From: Rhyzopertha dominica
Lineage: Eukaryota; Arthropoda; Insecta; Coleoptera; Bostrichidae
NCBI GenBank assembly: GCA_025024175.1
Contig: QCXZ01000064.1
Span: 48,815,325-48,879,324 of the forward strand
Direction of reading: 5' to 3'
Length of the DNA stretch: 64,000 nt
The notes under the pieces are model-generated. The model saw only the letters and a list, made by a program, of their open reading frames with translations. It ran no database searches and was not told the DNA's origin. The position numbers and the translations under genes are program-made. Below are positions 26,101-38,200 of this stretch, one piece after another (position 1 is the stretch's first letter; each line of letters opens with the position of its first letter).

Positions 26101-28899
26101 ACCATTTTTAGTTTTGTCACAAAACTCATCAAAGAGCAAGCTGGGAAAATCAAGAGGGAAGGACCTAAGAGTCAACAGGATATGAGCGTTTTCGAAAAAT
26201 TGATAAATGTGAATGAGAATATTGCCATTGCGATGAGTATGGACATGATTCAAGCTGGAGTTGACTCGGTAAATAAAAGCTACTATTATGTATTCAAAAT
26301 CTGTATTTCCTAAAGCAGGCAGGTCTAATTTAACTACAAGAGAAAGTACAGTAAATAAAACCTTCTCCTGCATTCCTTTTCTAAGATTTGATATTTGAAG
26401 GATTAGGTACGTTTTATCGAATATATCCCAATTTTATTTAAAAAAAAATTCCTAGAGGCTGTTATCTTTGATTTTTATTTGACATGGACACGTCTATCTT
26501 AAATACGTACATAGTAGAGAAGGTAGTAGTAAACTTTGATTAACAATTCAAACTAATTTTATTCCACTTGGCTGTTTTTTCTTTGGGCTTTTCTAATGTG
26601 CTCAAACGATAATGGGGTCGTCCAACAATTTTTTTTACTTTAAATTTAAAATGTACATAAAAATTGAAGCACAAAGACATTTTTTGCGATTTTTTCCGAT
26701 TCTTCTTTGGCGAGAAAAAAATGTGAAAGTATGGATTTTTCAATATCCGTTTCAAATGCCTCGATATTCCGCCACGGAGATGACGTAAAAGGTTCGCATG
26801 CTGACGAAAGCGAGAAACACCAATAATAGCCAGAGCTCTAGCGGCATTGCAAGTAATATTTGTTTACATTTTTTTGGGCAGCGTCGCGTTGCCAATGTGG
26901 GCAAATTTTCACGATATCGTGAAGAATGTACTCGTAAACTGGCATTGTGACATTGATACCTAGGTCAATTTAAGGCGTATTTGTGAAAATAACTTAAATC
27001 ATCCTTGAGTCAGTTTATTCTATAATGAACAGTTCAATATAATAAGCGCATTCACTGGCCTTTTACTGAAATACGAAAGCACTTTCACCATCGAACCTGC
27101 TTTAGAACTTTATGAGGAATTAAACGACGCTTGAAGCTTGATAATGTTTAGTTTGTATACTTTCGTATGACAACGATATGATAAATTTTGAAACTATCAG
27201 GACGATCTGTGGTCGTCGTTAGGAAGAAAACGGTAAACTACCGCTGACAACATCGCACGTGCTGCATGTGTCACATGTGTAACGAATAACACTAACAACT
27301 CTAGCCATGCGGTTTTGTTTACATTGGATTATATAGTTTGGTCAAACTGTCGAGTTTCGTATTTGTCAGATTAAGTGGTGGAGCAAGATGTCGAAATATT
27401 TGGGTAATCTGTTGTTTTTTTAATGTTAGAATGGCTTACGTTAAGAAGTGTTTTGTTCCGTGTTGTAAGAATACTGCTGCTGATGAACAGTTATAAGTTA
27501 TTCCTATGTTTACATTATAATATTGACGTTGACGGTTATACTTATACCTTCGCCCCTCTCTCTCACTCCCATTGCATAATTTGTATTTCTCTGGCTATTT
27601 ATAAAGCTGACAACAGTGAGCACCTAGTTACCTAGGGAGCTGTAACAGTGCGCATGATGGAAATTAGGAACCTTTTGCGTAGTAGTTGGCGGATTTAAGA
27701 AAATGTTTGAAACAGGGTAATTTTTCTACCGCCTTTTGTTACGAGTTGAATTAATCTGAAAGCAAAATAGATGCGTGGCACTAGTATTCATGACGTAAGC
27801 AATAAAAGGCATAGGTTAAAACTATAAAATTTTAGCGTGCGGGACGACCCTATTATTGAACTCTGATTACCCTATTTACATTCCCATTGGTCCAAACTTA
27901 ATCTTTATTAAAATTTAATACCTATTTCGTTCCGAGAATACAGTAATCTACAACTAGCTGTACTATCCCAAGCATTTAACAATTTCCTTACTTTTTCGCA
28001 GACATCAAAACAGTTGTCTTCGATTCTGTACTATCTGGCCAAGAACAAAGAGCCTCAAGAAAAACTAAGGCAGGAGCTTGTTCGACTTTTACCACAAAAA
28101 GACACACAAATCAGTAGTGAAATATTGGATCAAGCTCAGTATTTAAGGGCCGTTATCAAGGAAACCATGAGGATAGCAGGTGCAGCTGCAGGAAGCTTTC
28201 GAACGGTTCCTAAAGATTTAGTGCTTTGTGGATATCGAATACCAAAAGGAGTAAGTCATTCCAAATGAGGCCTGTAGCTGATGGGGTGGGGGGCAGAGTG
28301 TGCATTGCACGCTCTAGAATGAATTGTTGCCCATTATTAAAAAAATGTTCCTTGTCTAAAAAGAAAATAATTAATGTTTAATTGTCATTTTTATTACTAA
28401 TAATTTTTTGCTGAAATCAAATCAAAATCAAAACCTGGCAACAGGCCTGTTTCAAATAACGTTTTATTCAGGCTGGTCGAGTAGCATGCATCTTCTTTAT
28501 TTCAGACTGATATCTTAACTGGTAACTGGACTATATCAGCAAAATCAGATAAACACTTTAAACGAGGAAGCGAATTTATTCCAGAACGGTGGTTACGGTC
28601 AAATAATGACGAGCTGTCCTACAAGAATGTTAATCCATTTGTATTACTGCCTTTTGGATTTGGACCGAGATCGTGCATTGGTCGAAGGTTCGCCAACCTC
28701 GAGATGGAGGTTGTTGTGGCCAAAGTATTTAAATCATTAAATTGCAAGTATGGAAACGCTTTAATTAATCTGACTCATGTTGCAGGTCATACGAAACTTT
28801 GTCTTAGACTGGCCACATGCAGATGCGAGATTTTCGTCGAGTCTGTTTTATGGAATTGCCGATCCTCTAAGAATAAGAATCGAAGAAGTTCCAAACTGA
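23145..28899 (+). CDS. Mitochondrial cytochrome P450, CYP12-like, copy 1 (9 exons, 540 aa)
   Basis: Exons: 23145-23419, 23470-23563, 24571-24683, 24735-24967, 25890-26058, 26112-26268, 28002-28250, 28506-28724, 28786-28899. All introns are GT-AG and the frame is open through to TGA. The basic N-terminus, rich in Lys/Ser (MLKTSKLLGRSLKLMSTG), fits a mitochondrial presequence. It leads to the proline hinge EQIPGPKPIPLLGN. Other P450 motifs are DWHNYRTLVNPVLMQPK, the I-helix AGVDST (near residue 343), K-helix ETMR (401-404), FIPERW, and the haem loop FGFGPRSCIGRR with the thiolate Cys near 487. GRR after the Cys is typical of the mitochondrial clan. Length matches insect CYP12 enzymes, which are inner-membrane monooxygenases fed by adrenodoxin and often linked to detoxification; the substrate is unknown. 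Intron 1 is only 50 bp and intron 5 only 53 bp. Introns 4 and 6 carry a hairpin element and a MITE-like insert. It has the same structure as the second P450 gene at 35-47 kb. Confidence 0.93.
25096..25250. repeat. Near-perfect hairpin in P450 copy 1, intron 4
   Basis: Arms 25096-25155 and 25191-25250 are reverse complements over 60 bases with one mismatch. The loop is 35 bases. Such conservation suggests a recent insertion of a short foldback element. The minus strand of the loop reads CTGACGA, a GGCTA/TAGCC stem, then GAAA, resembling a hammerhead ribozyme core, but a third helix is not evident. Confidence 0.85.
26615..27853. repeat. MITE-like insert in P450 copy 1, intron 6
   Basis: The sequence GGGGTCGTCC near 26615 and its complement GGACGACCC near 27845 mark short inverted ends, each next to an AT-rich ATAAT/TATTAT flank. 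Patches inside are richer in G+C than the surrounding intron. At 27431 a frame opens MAYVKKCFVPCCKNTAADEQ, which resembles the start of a THAP zinc finger (paired Cys, then Asn), before a stop. Inverted ends plus a THAP-like piece suggest a non-autonomous DNA transposon. Both the boundaries and the THAP reading are tentative. Confidence 0.45.
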
Positions 28900-29258
28900 A
28901 TGTAGCACACAGCAATCCTTGCTTTGCTTGAACGGCGATTGAAATGCATTGCTGATAACCCCTGAACAAACTACTTATCATATAAAATTTATTGTAATTG
29001 ACTTTAATTTAAGAGGGTTAGGGTAAATGTATTTGATTATTCCAACAGACTATAACTTTTAAGTTTTAATGTTATTTTGTGCAAACCGACAATCAGTTGT
29101 CTGCTTTTGTTCAGCAGTGCACAATTCAAAATCCGTGTACATATTTGATGTATTTCATATAATAAGGATAAGGAACGTTTTAAACAGCTTATATATATTT
29201 TTAAATGTATTACAACGCTCTCTATTAACCAACATCATACTTGAAAACGATAATAAAT
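28900..29258 (+). promoter_or_regulatory. Probable 3' UTR and polyadenylation signal of P450 copy 1
   Basis: An AATAAA hexamer at 29252-29257 lies about 350 bp past the stop codon. It is the first canonical signal I noticed downstream. Confidence 0.4.
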
Positions 29259-30671
29259 AATATATACCTAGCGTTGAAAGTTCATTTGTCTTCATACCTG
29301 AACTTTAGACTGGAAAAATCTGTAATTGTTTTGCAATGAAAACTGGAACTAAACGAAAAAGTATATCGGTTTATTTCGGTTCTGTGCGCTTCAGTTGTCA
29401 ATTTTTAACTCTTTTGAAGAAGTAAGGATTTAGGATGACAATCCCAACTAGCAACTTACAGCTCTATAATAGTCAGGCAAACGTTTATAAAACAATTTTT
29501 ATAAAACAGTGGCACTCTTGTAAACATTGTCACAACGCTTATAGAATGCTTAAAGATGCAAAAAGGCGCATCTTTATAAAATATTTTAGTTATATACAGT
29601 ATCCCATAATGGTTTTGGTAGGTGTTATAGAACAGTTTTGTAGATAGTTACAGAGCTGGTATAAAAATTACTATAAATCGGTTACAAAAGGGTTTTATAG
29701 CAATTCATTATAAAACAGTGTTATAAATGTTACGGTATTATCTATTATGACACAATTCTGTCGCATTCAGCATCTTCAAAGCAATCTTTCTGTGTTTTAA
29801 GTGATTTGGCGGAGAATAAGTTATTTCTTAACGATTGGGTAAAGTTGCAATCCATATTCCTCTTCTGTAAAATAAAACATGTCCTCAGACCGAGATATAT
29901 ACTGTACCAGATGACATAAATTATGCGTGGTATTGAATTGTAGTCACATGAAACTACTACCAAACAAAATTTTCTGTGTAACATATGCTCATATGTGTAC
30001 AAAAGTTTTAAGCGCTTCAAAAATAACAAGTATTTCATCAATTTAAAAGAAATATTTAGAAAATACAAAAAGTATCATTATTCATGTGGCATCTTAAACC
30101 TATCTGCACTGTTTATAAAACGCATTTTGTAATCATTTTTGTTAGAAACATTACTTTTGTGCATTACTATTTTCTAAAACAAATAATTTTTAGTGGGCTT
30201 TACCCAATGGCGGCCATATATGTGTTTATAATCATGATAATAATATGGCTTCTTCCTTATAAAACACGATTATCACAGAAGAAATTGCTATATAACAAAT
30301 TGTTTTTTTACTTGTGTCAAATCAAGACTTAATATAATAGTTTTATAGGTGTTCATAAGATGACGATTCAGTGTTGAATAACACATATTTAAATCCTTTA
30401 TAAAATAATTTGTCTCCACTGGGAAAATGTTCTGTAGGAAGTTGTGTAAACCTTTATACAATGGGTATAAAACGGTGCTTAACTCTGTTGTATAATTTTG
30501 CTGCGAAAACGTTCCTAACACTAAACTATATAACATTTAGTGTACTGAAGCTGTATACTCGTAAGGGAGTACCTTATAAAATAAAATAGACATCGAGGAA
30601 CAATAATAAAACAACAATAAAGCAAATATGCCTTGCTGTTTGGAAATTATAAAATAATTTTGCTTGTTGGG
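29259..30671. other. AT-rich spacer enriched in TTATAAAA
   Basis: The motif TTATAAAA or its complement recurs about ten times between about 29,485 and 30,650, often as TTATAAAAC. No open frame is convincing. It could be an unrecognised element, but no boundary is visible. Confidence 0.35.
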
Positions 30672-31480
30672 AATGTCATCTGTCAGCATTACACTGACAT
30701 GATGACAAAGCCACCTAGCTGCCTTAACGGGAACTACTTCCTAAAGGAAGTGACCTGTAGCCTGACAAATTGGCATGCAACTGCATACTTCAATTTGACA
30801 GCAGGCCCCTACGGCACTTTTTGCTGACGGGCAAGAAGGTTGACGGCGAAACCAGCCTTGCAGATCAGCCCAGGTCAGGTCGCCCATCGACGGTGGACAA
30901 TGAGGCCCTGCACGAGCTGGTGGAACAGCAACCACAAACCAGTACCCGCAGATTTTCGTCAGAGCTCAGCCCTTCTAAGTCCACCATAATCACCACCTCC
31001 ATCTAATCGGGCTCGTGAACAGGCGCTGCCTTGGTTAATCGAAAGAGCGCCCNTTCGCAACACAACAACGCCCCAGCACACACCGCTGCTCTCATCAAAG
31101 CAAAGCAAAGCTGCCCGAAATTGAAGTTCTTCCTCACCCTGCATAGAGCCCTGATCTTGTGCCATCCAACTATCACCTGTTTTGGTCGATGGCTCACTTT
31201 CACCGAGGCAGGACCTTTGATTCTCTGGAGGATGTCGAAAGAGGGTGTCGAGAGTTTTTCGCCTCCAAACCGGCTGAGTGGTATCGCCGTGGAATCGAAC
31301 AATTGGCACAAAGATGGTCGAAAGCAGTTGAAAGCAATGGCATTTACTTTGAAGAATAACTGTTGTTTAATTTTATGTTACAATGAAGTGACATTTTTGT
31401 CGCAAGTGGCCACGAACTTATGGGACACCCTACTATGTTTTGAAACGGGGTTTATGGAGTTTTATCAACTCGCACAACTT
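30672..31480 (+). pseudogene. Mariner transposase remnant, internally deleted
   Basis: The reading GETSLADQPRSGRPSTVDNE, then ALHELVEQQPQTSTRR and SELSPSKSTI (30842-31000), is the helix-turn-helix linker of a mariner transposase. It continues as GLVNRRC near 31010. The middle of the protein is deleted. The remainder resumes near 31060 with HNNAPAHTA, where the second catalytic Asp has become Asn. The third Asp remains in SPDLVPSNYHLF (about 31147-31182). The C-terminus runs to YRRGIEQLAQRWSK and NGIYFEE, stop at 31357. A TAG stop and frameshifts confirm it is dead. The left 165 bp (30672-30836) are a repeat also found at 22791-22978. No TIR pair was established. Confidence 0.82.
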
Positions 31481-31489
31481 GACCTTTAA

Positions 31490-32370
31490 CATACTCGCTC
31501 AAAAAGCAACTATTCCATCATTTCGTCCTTCCTTTCGACTTCCACATTATGGTAAGGTGCATTATCGATCACCTTTGTGGCAAATTTGGTAACAATTTTT
31601 GTTCATTTCTCTGTGGTAATCACCAGTTTTACTTTGCGACTTAAACCTCAGGTAAGCGTCTGGTATATATCCGTTTTCGTTCCCTGTGTTTAAAATAATT
31701 AGCCTTTGGTCCTTAGACACAGGTTGGGGCAAGAAAATCGTTTGTACCATCGCTCCAGGATTTCAAATAAGTACGGGATGAATGGACATATTATGTCTCG
31801 TCCACGTATATTATTGGTCTATTTGCCTGACGATATTCCTTTATCATAAGTAGATAATTATGACGCATGTGTTGAATATGTGTTTTTTCCGTAAGAAGCT
31901 TGCGATTAGTTTGAGTCTTTAGCCATTTTCTTCAACACTCGTCTAATACTAGTTTCAAAACCTGTATAATAATCTTCGTTCTTGAATTTTTGTTGGATTT
32001 TCTTCCTGCGGGAGTTTAATAAATTAGAAATAACAAATAAAATAATTATGATCACGTTTTCATCATACAAAGGAACCACGGCTATAAACAAACCGTACCT
32101 TTTATCCACAGTGTACGAAATGATGATATTGCGCTGAAGAATCCTCGTGTCAAATCGTTTAAGCCTGTGTTGATTGCAGTCTTTCTTCGTTTTTTGTCTG
32201 GCGTCAAAAAACATTGTTTATTATCTTCAGTTGCTTTCATTTCCTTAGCGACATTCTGCGCATTTTTCAGACTGACACTGGTCGCCAGTGCAGTAGGCTC
32301 CTGCACTTTTTTAAAGTCCTTTAAGGGTTGATTCGACTCTGTTTCCCGCCGCATAAAGTGTATCACATTT
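31490..32370 (-). pseudogene. IS630/Tc1-like DDE transposase relic
   Basis: The minus strand gives, in order and across frameshifts, CFLTPDKKRRKTAINTGLND near 32150-32215 and the helix-turn-helix LKRFDTRILQRN...SYTVDKRYG. RRVLKKM near 31930 follows, then PIIYVDET (first catalytic Asp) near 31830. After that come VSKDQRLIILNTGNENGY and YLRFKSQSKTGDYHREMN near 31600-31715. The order matches the insect family of IS630-like transposases that begin with a TPGKKRKR stretch. Stops and indels make it inactive. It abuts the mariner relic. No inverted repeats were found. Confidence 0.7.
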
Positions 32371-33311
32371 GCTCTAACATTTCAGGTTTGGCCGCACAAC
32401 TATTTATTTTTCACTTTGGAACTAAATTCCATAACAAAATTTAAACGCACACTTGCAATGGAATGGTTATATTCTTTTCAAAATACTTTTAACAGTTATA
32501 CAAAATTTAGGAGAGGTTTCTACCCCTATCTTCTCAAAAATCTCCTATAATTATAATCTGCACGATTTAATGTTTGAAATTCTAAAAGCCATTAGATACA
32601 GCTAACTTATAGTACGTGCTTGCTTAAGCTTAGGACAGCGGCCCAGATAAAGTAACTGAAAACTACCCTAATACAACCCTATGCTAGCAGAAGATAAAGT
32701 TATTGTCAAATGTAACACCAATGTCCTTGAACCCATCCAATCTTTTCAAAATAATACCATTCATTTCATAATCATGCTTAACTATACCATATTTGCGATA
32801 GAAGGAGAGCACACTACATTTAGAAACATTTTGATTCACACGTTTAGAAAGACACCATGAGATTCAGTGAATTGAGATCATTCTGTAGTGAGACCTAATC
32901 ACTGAGATTCGTTACATTGGAAAATAATTTGAAATCATCCGCAAAGATTAGATTCTTCATCATGAATTAGGTAAGCAAATCATTGATATAAACAAGAAAC
33001 AGTAGTGGACCTAAGTTAGATTGCCGAGGGACGTTGGAAGTGGGGAAGAAAGGATTTGAAATTAAGTTCGTATGACGTACTCTGTTTTCTATGCCTAAAA
33101 GGTAGGAATGGAAAAAGGTACTAGAGTAGAACAAAAGCCAAACCCTTTTAATTTAGAAAGGAGGACAAATGATTAATTTGATCAAATGCATTCTGATAGT
33201 CTGTCTAAATAACATTTACTTGACCACGTGCATCCAGTATCTCTGACGCAAATTGGGAATAGCAGGCTAAATGTTGTCAGGAGGAAATGTATTTATTGAT
33301 ACATGAATGAA

Positions 33312-33314
<3 letters not shown>
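32371..33314. other. Intergenic DNA, nothing recognised
   Basis: Stops are present in all frames. No gene, RNA or repeat boundary could be supported. Some of it may be decayed retroelement sequence. Confidence 0.4.

Positions 33315-33376
<62 letters not shown>
33315..33376. repeat. (TA)n microsatellite
   Basis: About 30 uninterrupted TA units. The open frame across it, a Tyr-Ile repeat, is an artefact. Confidence 0.95.
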
Positions 33377-35211
33377 TTAATATTCTTGTAGATCATCCCT
33401 CAAAGCTCTTCGCAAAATTACAGATAATTTTCAATCAAAGACAATATTCGCCACTAGTGTTCAAAAGGTTCCGGGTTCAAATCCTGGTCAAAGCTGGCAA
33501 TAGTTTTTCAACACTGCCATCTCAATAAATATCACTTCTGATAATTTTCAATTTCAGAGATTTTGCCTTTTCTCATGACCGAACAAACATACGCTTTCTT
33601 CCAGCATTTCGGAAAGACTGGCGTACTCAAAGCAAAATTATAAAAAGAAGTGGAATTGCGAATACTGAAGCGCAGTCCAAAAGAAAGCTGGGGCTGCCAT
33701 CAGTTCCAGCAATAAATACATCTTTAGGACGTTTTAGAGCATTAAACATCTCGATTGGATTATATTTGAATCTGATTTAATAAATACACTATAGAAGAAA
33801 TTTGCAAATGCATCTTGTGAATCACATATTTCGATGTACTTAACATCCAAATTCCTTTAAGCTAGGTTTTTTTTTATTTTGGAACGATATTCCGTGATCA
33901 GTTCCAAATAGTATTGAGATCGAAATCTGTTATACATTTTATATATCTTAGATTTCAAACAGGTAATCCAGGATGGGCATTGATAATGCAATGTTTGCGC
34001 GTTTAGATAATTAAAATCAGACAATTCATGAGGGTATCAACCTGAATACGCTGTAGTGTTACATTTTTGCAAAAAAACAAGCAAATGCTTCGGTATGTCC
34101 TTTTATATATTTTCAACAGACATGACGCTCTTAAATCTTTCAAAACGCGAAACACTGAAACAACTGATTGGTGGCTGTTTAGTCGAGAACTGCAATACTT
34201 CGTAATATATAATCCAGTCTGTGATAACTTGGTAAAGTCAGAAATAATAGCAAACCTCCAAATGTGCATAATAATAACATAATCAGAAAATATAAGCTAA
34301 TCTGGTACCAGAAACATATGGGATTAAGAAAGTAGTGTATAAAATAAACGATCCCTTAAAATAATCTTGCAAAAGTAAAATTGAACCTTCTTTTGAAATT
34401 ATGCATATCTGCTGATCATTTGTCAAATCATGACAATTTCAAACACGCATTAATAGGTATAAATAAGCATTCATGTCCGTTTTGCCACAAACATATTACG
34501 TATTACCTGCTAGTCATTTACATCAATAGATAATCATGCTATAATTATATACAAGCTGTTATCATGTTGTAAGTACCACAATATTGCTGATCCTTGTGGT
34601 ATTTCGGTTAGGAAAAATGTGTTTATCGCGCACAAATATCTCACAACAGAAAGATCATTCTATCCATCTATTATAATAATGCAAAATTATTCATTTCTAT
34701 TAAATAGCTCCGGTTGTAATGTAGTTACATTTATTTTTAATTTGTATAATACATTTGTTACTTTTCTCGTTCCTTCTTAACTTTGTTTATTAAACCACTA
34801 GTCGGACTACCGGTTAACATCCAAACGACCACACTTCAGGCCATTAACTAATTCTCCAAATATCAGTTACATCATCTGGATAGTCGATCTGCGCAGCCTT
34901 GATAAGGCCACGCAATATGGAAATGGTACAAAACGTTGGCAGTCTTCAAAAGGTGTTCGAGTACTAAATACGAGAAATTTTTTAATTTTATCATTAATAC
35001 AAACAGAAATTGGATAGTATCCTCGACAGGATACAAAAGGAACAGCCTTAATGTCGTTTTTTATGTGATCGCGCGTGTAAGTACCTATTGCTTAGGAACA
35101 AAGCTTATCGCTAAGCTACAAGTATGTTTATAATCGTTTATCTATCGGCTTGTTGAAGCATTCAAACATACGGCGCTGCGTCTACATTTGGCAATCCAAA
35201 GAGTAAACACC
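33377..35211. other. Spacer upstream of the second P450 gene
   Basis: No gene is recognised. A GGTTCAAATCC at 33474-33484 matches a polymerase III B box, but no A box or cloverleaf can be built around it. The last few hundred bases should hold the promoter and 5' UTR of P450 copy 2. No TATA or initiator element stands out. Confidence 0.4.
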
Positions 35212-38200
35212 ATGTTGAAAAGAAGCACGTACATTCTAAGCGTGATTCGCGCTGCTAGTAGCGAAGCTGCGATACTGGAAAACAAGCTCGGAGTAACGAA
35301 AAGAATAGAAGAAAATGAGAAACCTGAAGGATGGTATGAGGCTAAACCGTTGGAAGAAATTCCTGGGCCTAAACCCTTGCCATTAATAGGGAATCTCTGG
35401 CGATATTTTCCAATTGTCGGAGACTTCTACGGTTTGAAGCAACATGAAATGTATAACAGGTAAACATAAATTAGTTGACTATACAGATTTACAGTATTTT
35501 TAAACGGGGTGAAGTGTAAACGACAAGGATAGAAAAATACTAATGCGGAAATCACCCCTGCTTTGTTAATATAATTCGTTTTCCATATTACGTTTGTCAT
35601 TTTCTCAAATTAAGTCTTCTAAAATATGAAATTCTATTATTTTATGGAATTCTCGCATTTGCCGTATCCAACAAAGTAACATAATTTATTCCAATGCAAT
35701 GTTAGAATAATCTTTCTTTATAATTCAGCAAACTGTATGCGTTCTTTCGAGTTGCGCTAAATATTTATAATCGTTAAAATACTGCCATAACGTGGTTTTC
35801 CGGATATATTACCTAAAACCCTTCTTACCTTAACCTTTTCGAAAAAATCAGCAGTAAACGTATCCTCAAAAAAGCCCACTCAGGGTGGAAGTGCTTTCAT
35901 GCTCAATTTGGAGACCATGCTACCGCCCATGAACAGTAAGATCTCGGTTCCTAAGTATCGGGTAGACTAAAACAACCTTGTTACACAAAATGTTGTGTAG
36001 TGCTTCATGGGTGTCGTTGAATAATGATGTTTTGATGCCGAATATGATGGTGTGTATCAAATTTTGATTAAGGCTATAACGGAAATGTACCTGGTACATA
36101 AAGGTGAAGAAATTCTATTATCTTCCTGGTTGTGGTTGAACCTGATTTTTAATGCCGAGCACGATGGTGCACGTCAAATGTGGATTAAGTTAGATGAGAA
36201 ATCACCATGGTAACTAAAGATGCAAAAATACGATTTTACTTCATGGGTGTATGCATGGCCACCTTTAAGAAGGCCGCGGCCTGATCAATTTGGCAACAGC
36301 GCTCACAAGGCTGATTCTGTTTAAATCGAATGGATTGATACATGACGTACTCCTTGCACTAGTACAGTGTTCAGACCTATAATTTGGAATCTAGATTAGG
36401 CTGTTACTGGCAAATGGTCGGCAGAAATTTTGGTTTAATCGCCAATGAAATTTTCAAGTCAGAACAAAAACTGCGGATTAATAATAATAATATATACTTG
36501 CATTACAATCTACTCAGTGCTGAATTTACAACTTTCCACTTCGTGCTTTGAGAAAATCTGTGAAGTACTTTCAAAAGGCCATTCATTGTTTTGTCAAATT
36601 CAGAAGGCACTGCATCAGCTGGTATTTTTGTGACATTTAACTACAACTACCTAGACGTTTGACGAATCAAGTATATTTTATATTAGCGATACTGTTGCAT
36701 TCAAACTTAGACGAAAACGTAATTGCTTTTGAATTCATTTAATGAATGCGTTAAATTTAAATTAATGAAAGGTAATGATCTTTGACCAGGTCCTTATTAC
36801 AATTTAATAAATGGTGGAGTGCCATATAAAATTGTTGTTGAATGTGTGCGCGATGCAGATGTGAATATTTGAAAAATTTGAAAGATTGTTTATGTTGGCA
36901 AGTACCTACAAAACATAAGGTTATTTCAAATATTTTAAGTGAACGAATCGCATTTTTTTTTTAGAATCAACTATATTGCTACTTATGCAATAATGGTGTT
37001 AAATGTAAAATAAAATCTCTCGTGTCAATTGTTAGTAATGCTTTGTTAAATAATTATTTCAAGGTACGTTCAAATAAACTGTAGCCTCAGATTTAAATAC
37101 AAGAAATATAAATACTTTATTTTTAGAAATACTTATCTAAATATATTTATAGCTCCTTCCTTGTTACGTACATGTCTTAACATNTCAGGAAATCTTACCA
37201 AACTGTTTGGCATATCATATAGCATATACACTGTATATTTATCTTATATCTTGTTAACTACATGTGTTCACCATATTATTTGTGAATATTTGAATATTTA
37301 GTTTATTTTTTGTTACTACTTGGAGGTATTTATTTTATATTTATCATACCAAATAAATTGTTTCATTAAAAATATTGTATATAGAATTTTCTTTGTAACG
37401 TATGTCGAGAACCCATTAAGGCAATGCTTGTTAAATAATGCCTTTGTTTCAATAAGTTGGATGACTTATCAACATTTCAAGAAGTTAATTATTACAATAA
37501 GGCATATCTCAATATAACGAGGAGTAAAATTAAAAATTTACAGTTAAGTAACATATTTTCTTTCTTTTGAGTTATCGCGACATGCTTTTTGTACAACTTT
37601 GCCGCCGGCAATGTTTCTAATTAGAAAATACTCATAATGCCTCGATACCTAAAAATAACACCACCTACTTCAGTTTGACTTAGCTCATTTTCTAGCGAAT
37701 TCAAAGTAAATGTTACAATTGGCTTGGATTTTTAATGCAGGTGTCATTTTCTACGAAATTTAAGAAATATTTTGGAAAAAAATATGTTTATATTGCTACT
37801 AATAATGGAGATATAGCATTATATATATTAAGGGCCCGGCTTACGGATAACGGCGAATCGGCCTGGTGCTCGCGCCATTGCGCTGTTGCCATTTACTACG
37901 GCCGCGGCCTTATTGAAGGTGGCCATGGTGTATGCCATGATTGTGAGCATGGTACTTAAAAACTCAAAAATGGGTCTACTGAAATTATTATATTATTATA
38001 TTTTTCTGGAGCAATATAAAAAACCGCTGCAAATTGTATCAATACTTCCACATCCAATTGTCAAAATGACATTTACGTTTTTATTTCTTATACTGTACGA
38101 TTAGTAATCAGATTTTGAGCATTTTGTCTCTCAACATATTTTTTCTAAGACAAAGTCCTCGTGATACTAGCAAAAATATATAAATTTTAAAATCGGGTTT

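Noticed and set aside
33474..33484. GGTTCAAATCC, a polymerase III B-box match suggesting a tRNA or SINE
   Set aside because: No A box at the right spacing, no cloverleaf and no acceptor stem pairing.
33307..33528. Open frame across the TA microsatellite
   Set aside because: A Tyr-Ile repeat from (TA)n is a composition artefact.
35188..35211. Upstream in-frame TTG start for P450 copy 2
   Set aside because: ATG 35212 follows, aligns with the start of copy 1 and gives a fitting presequence.
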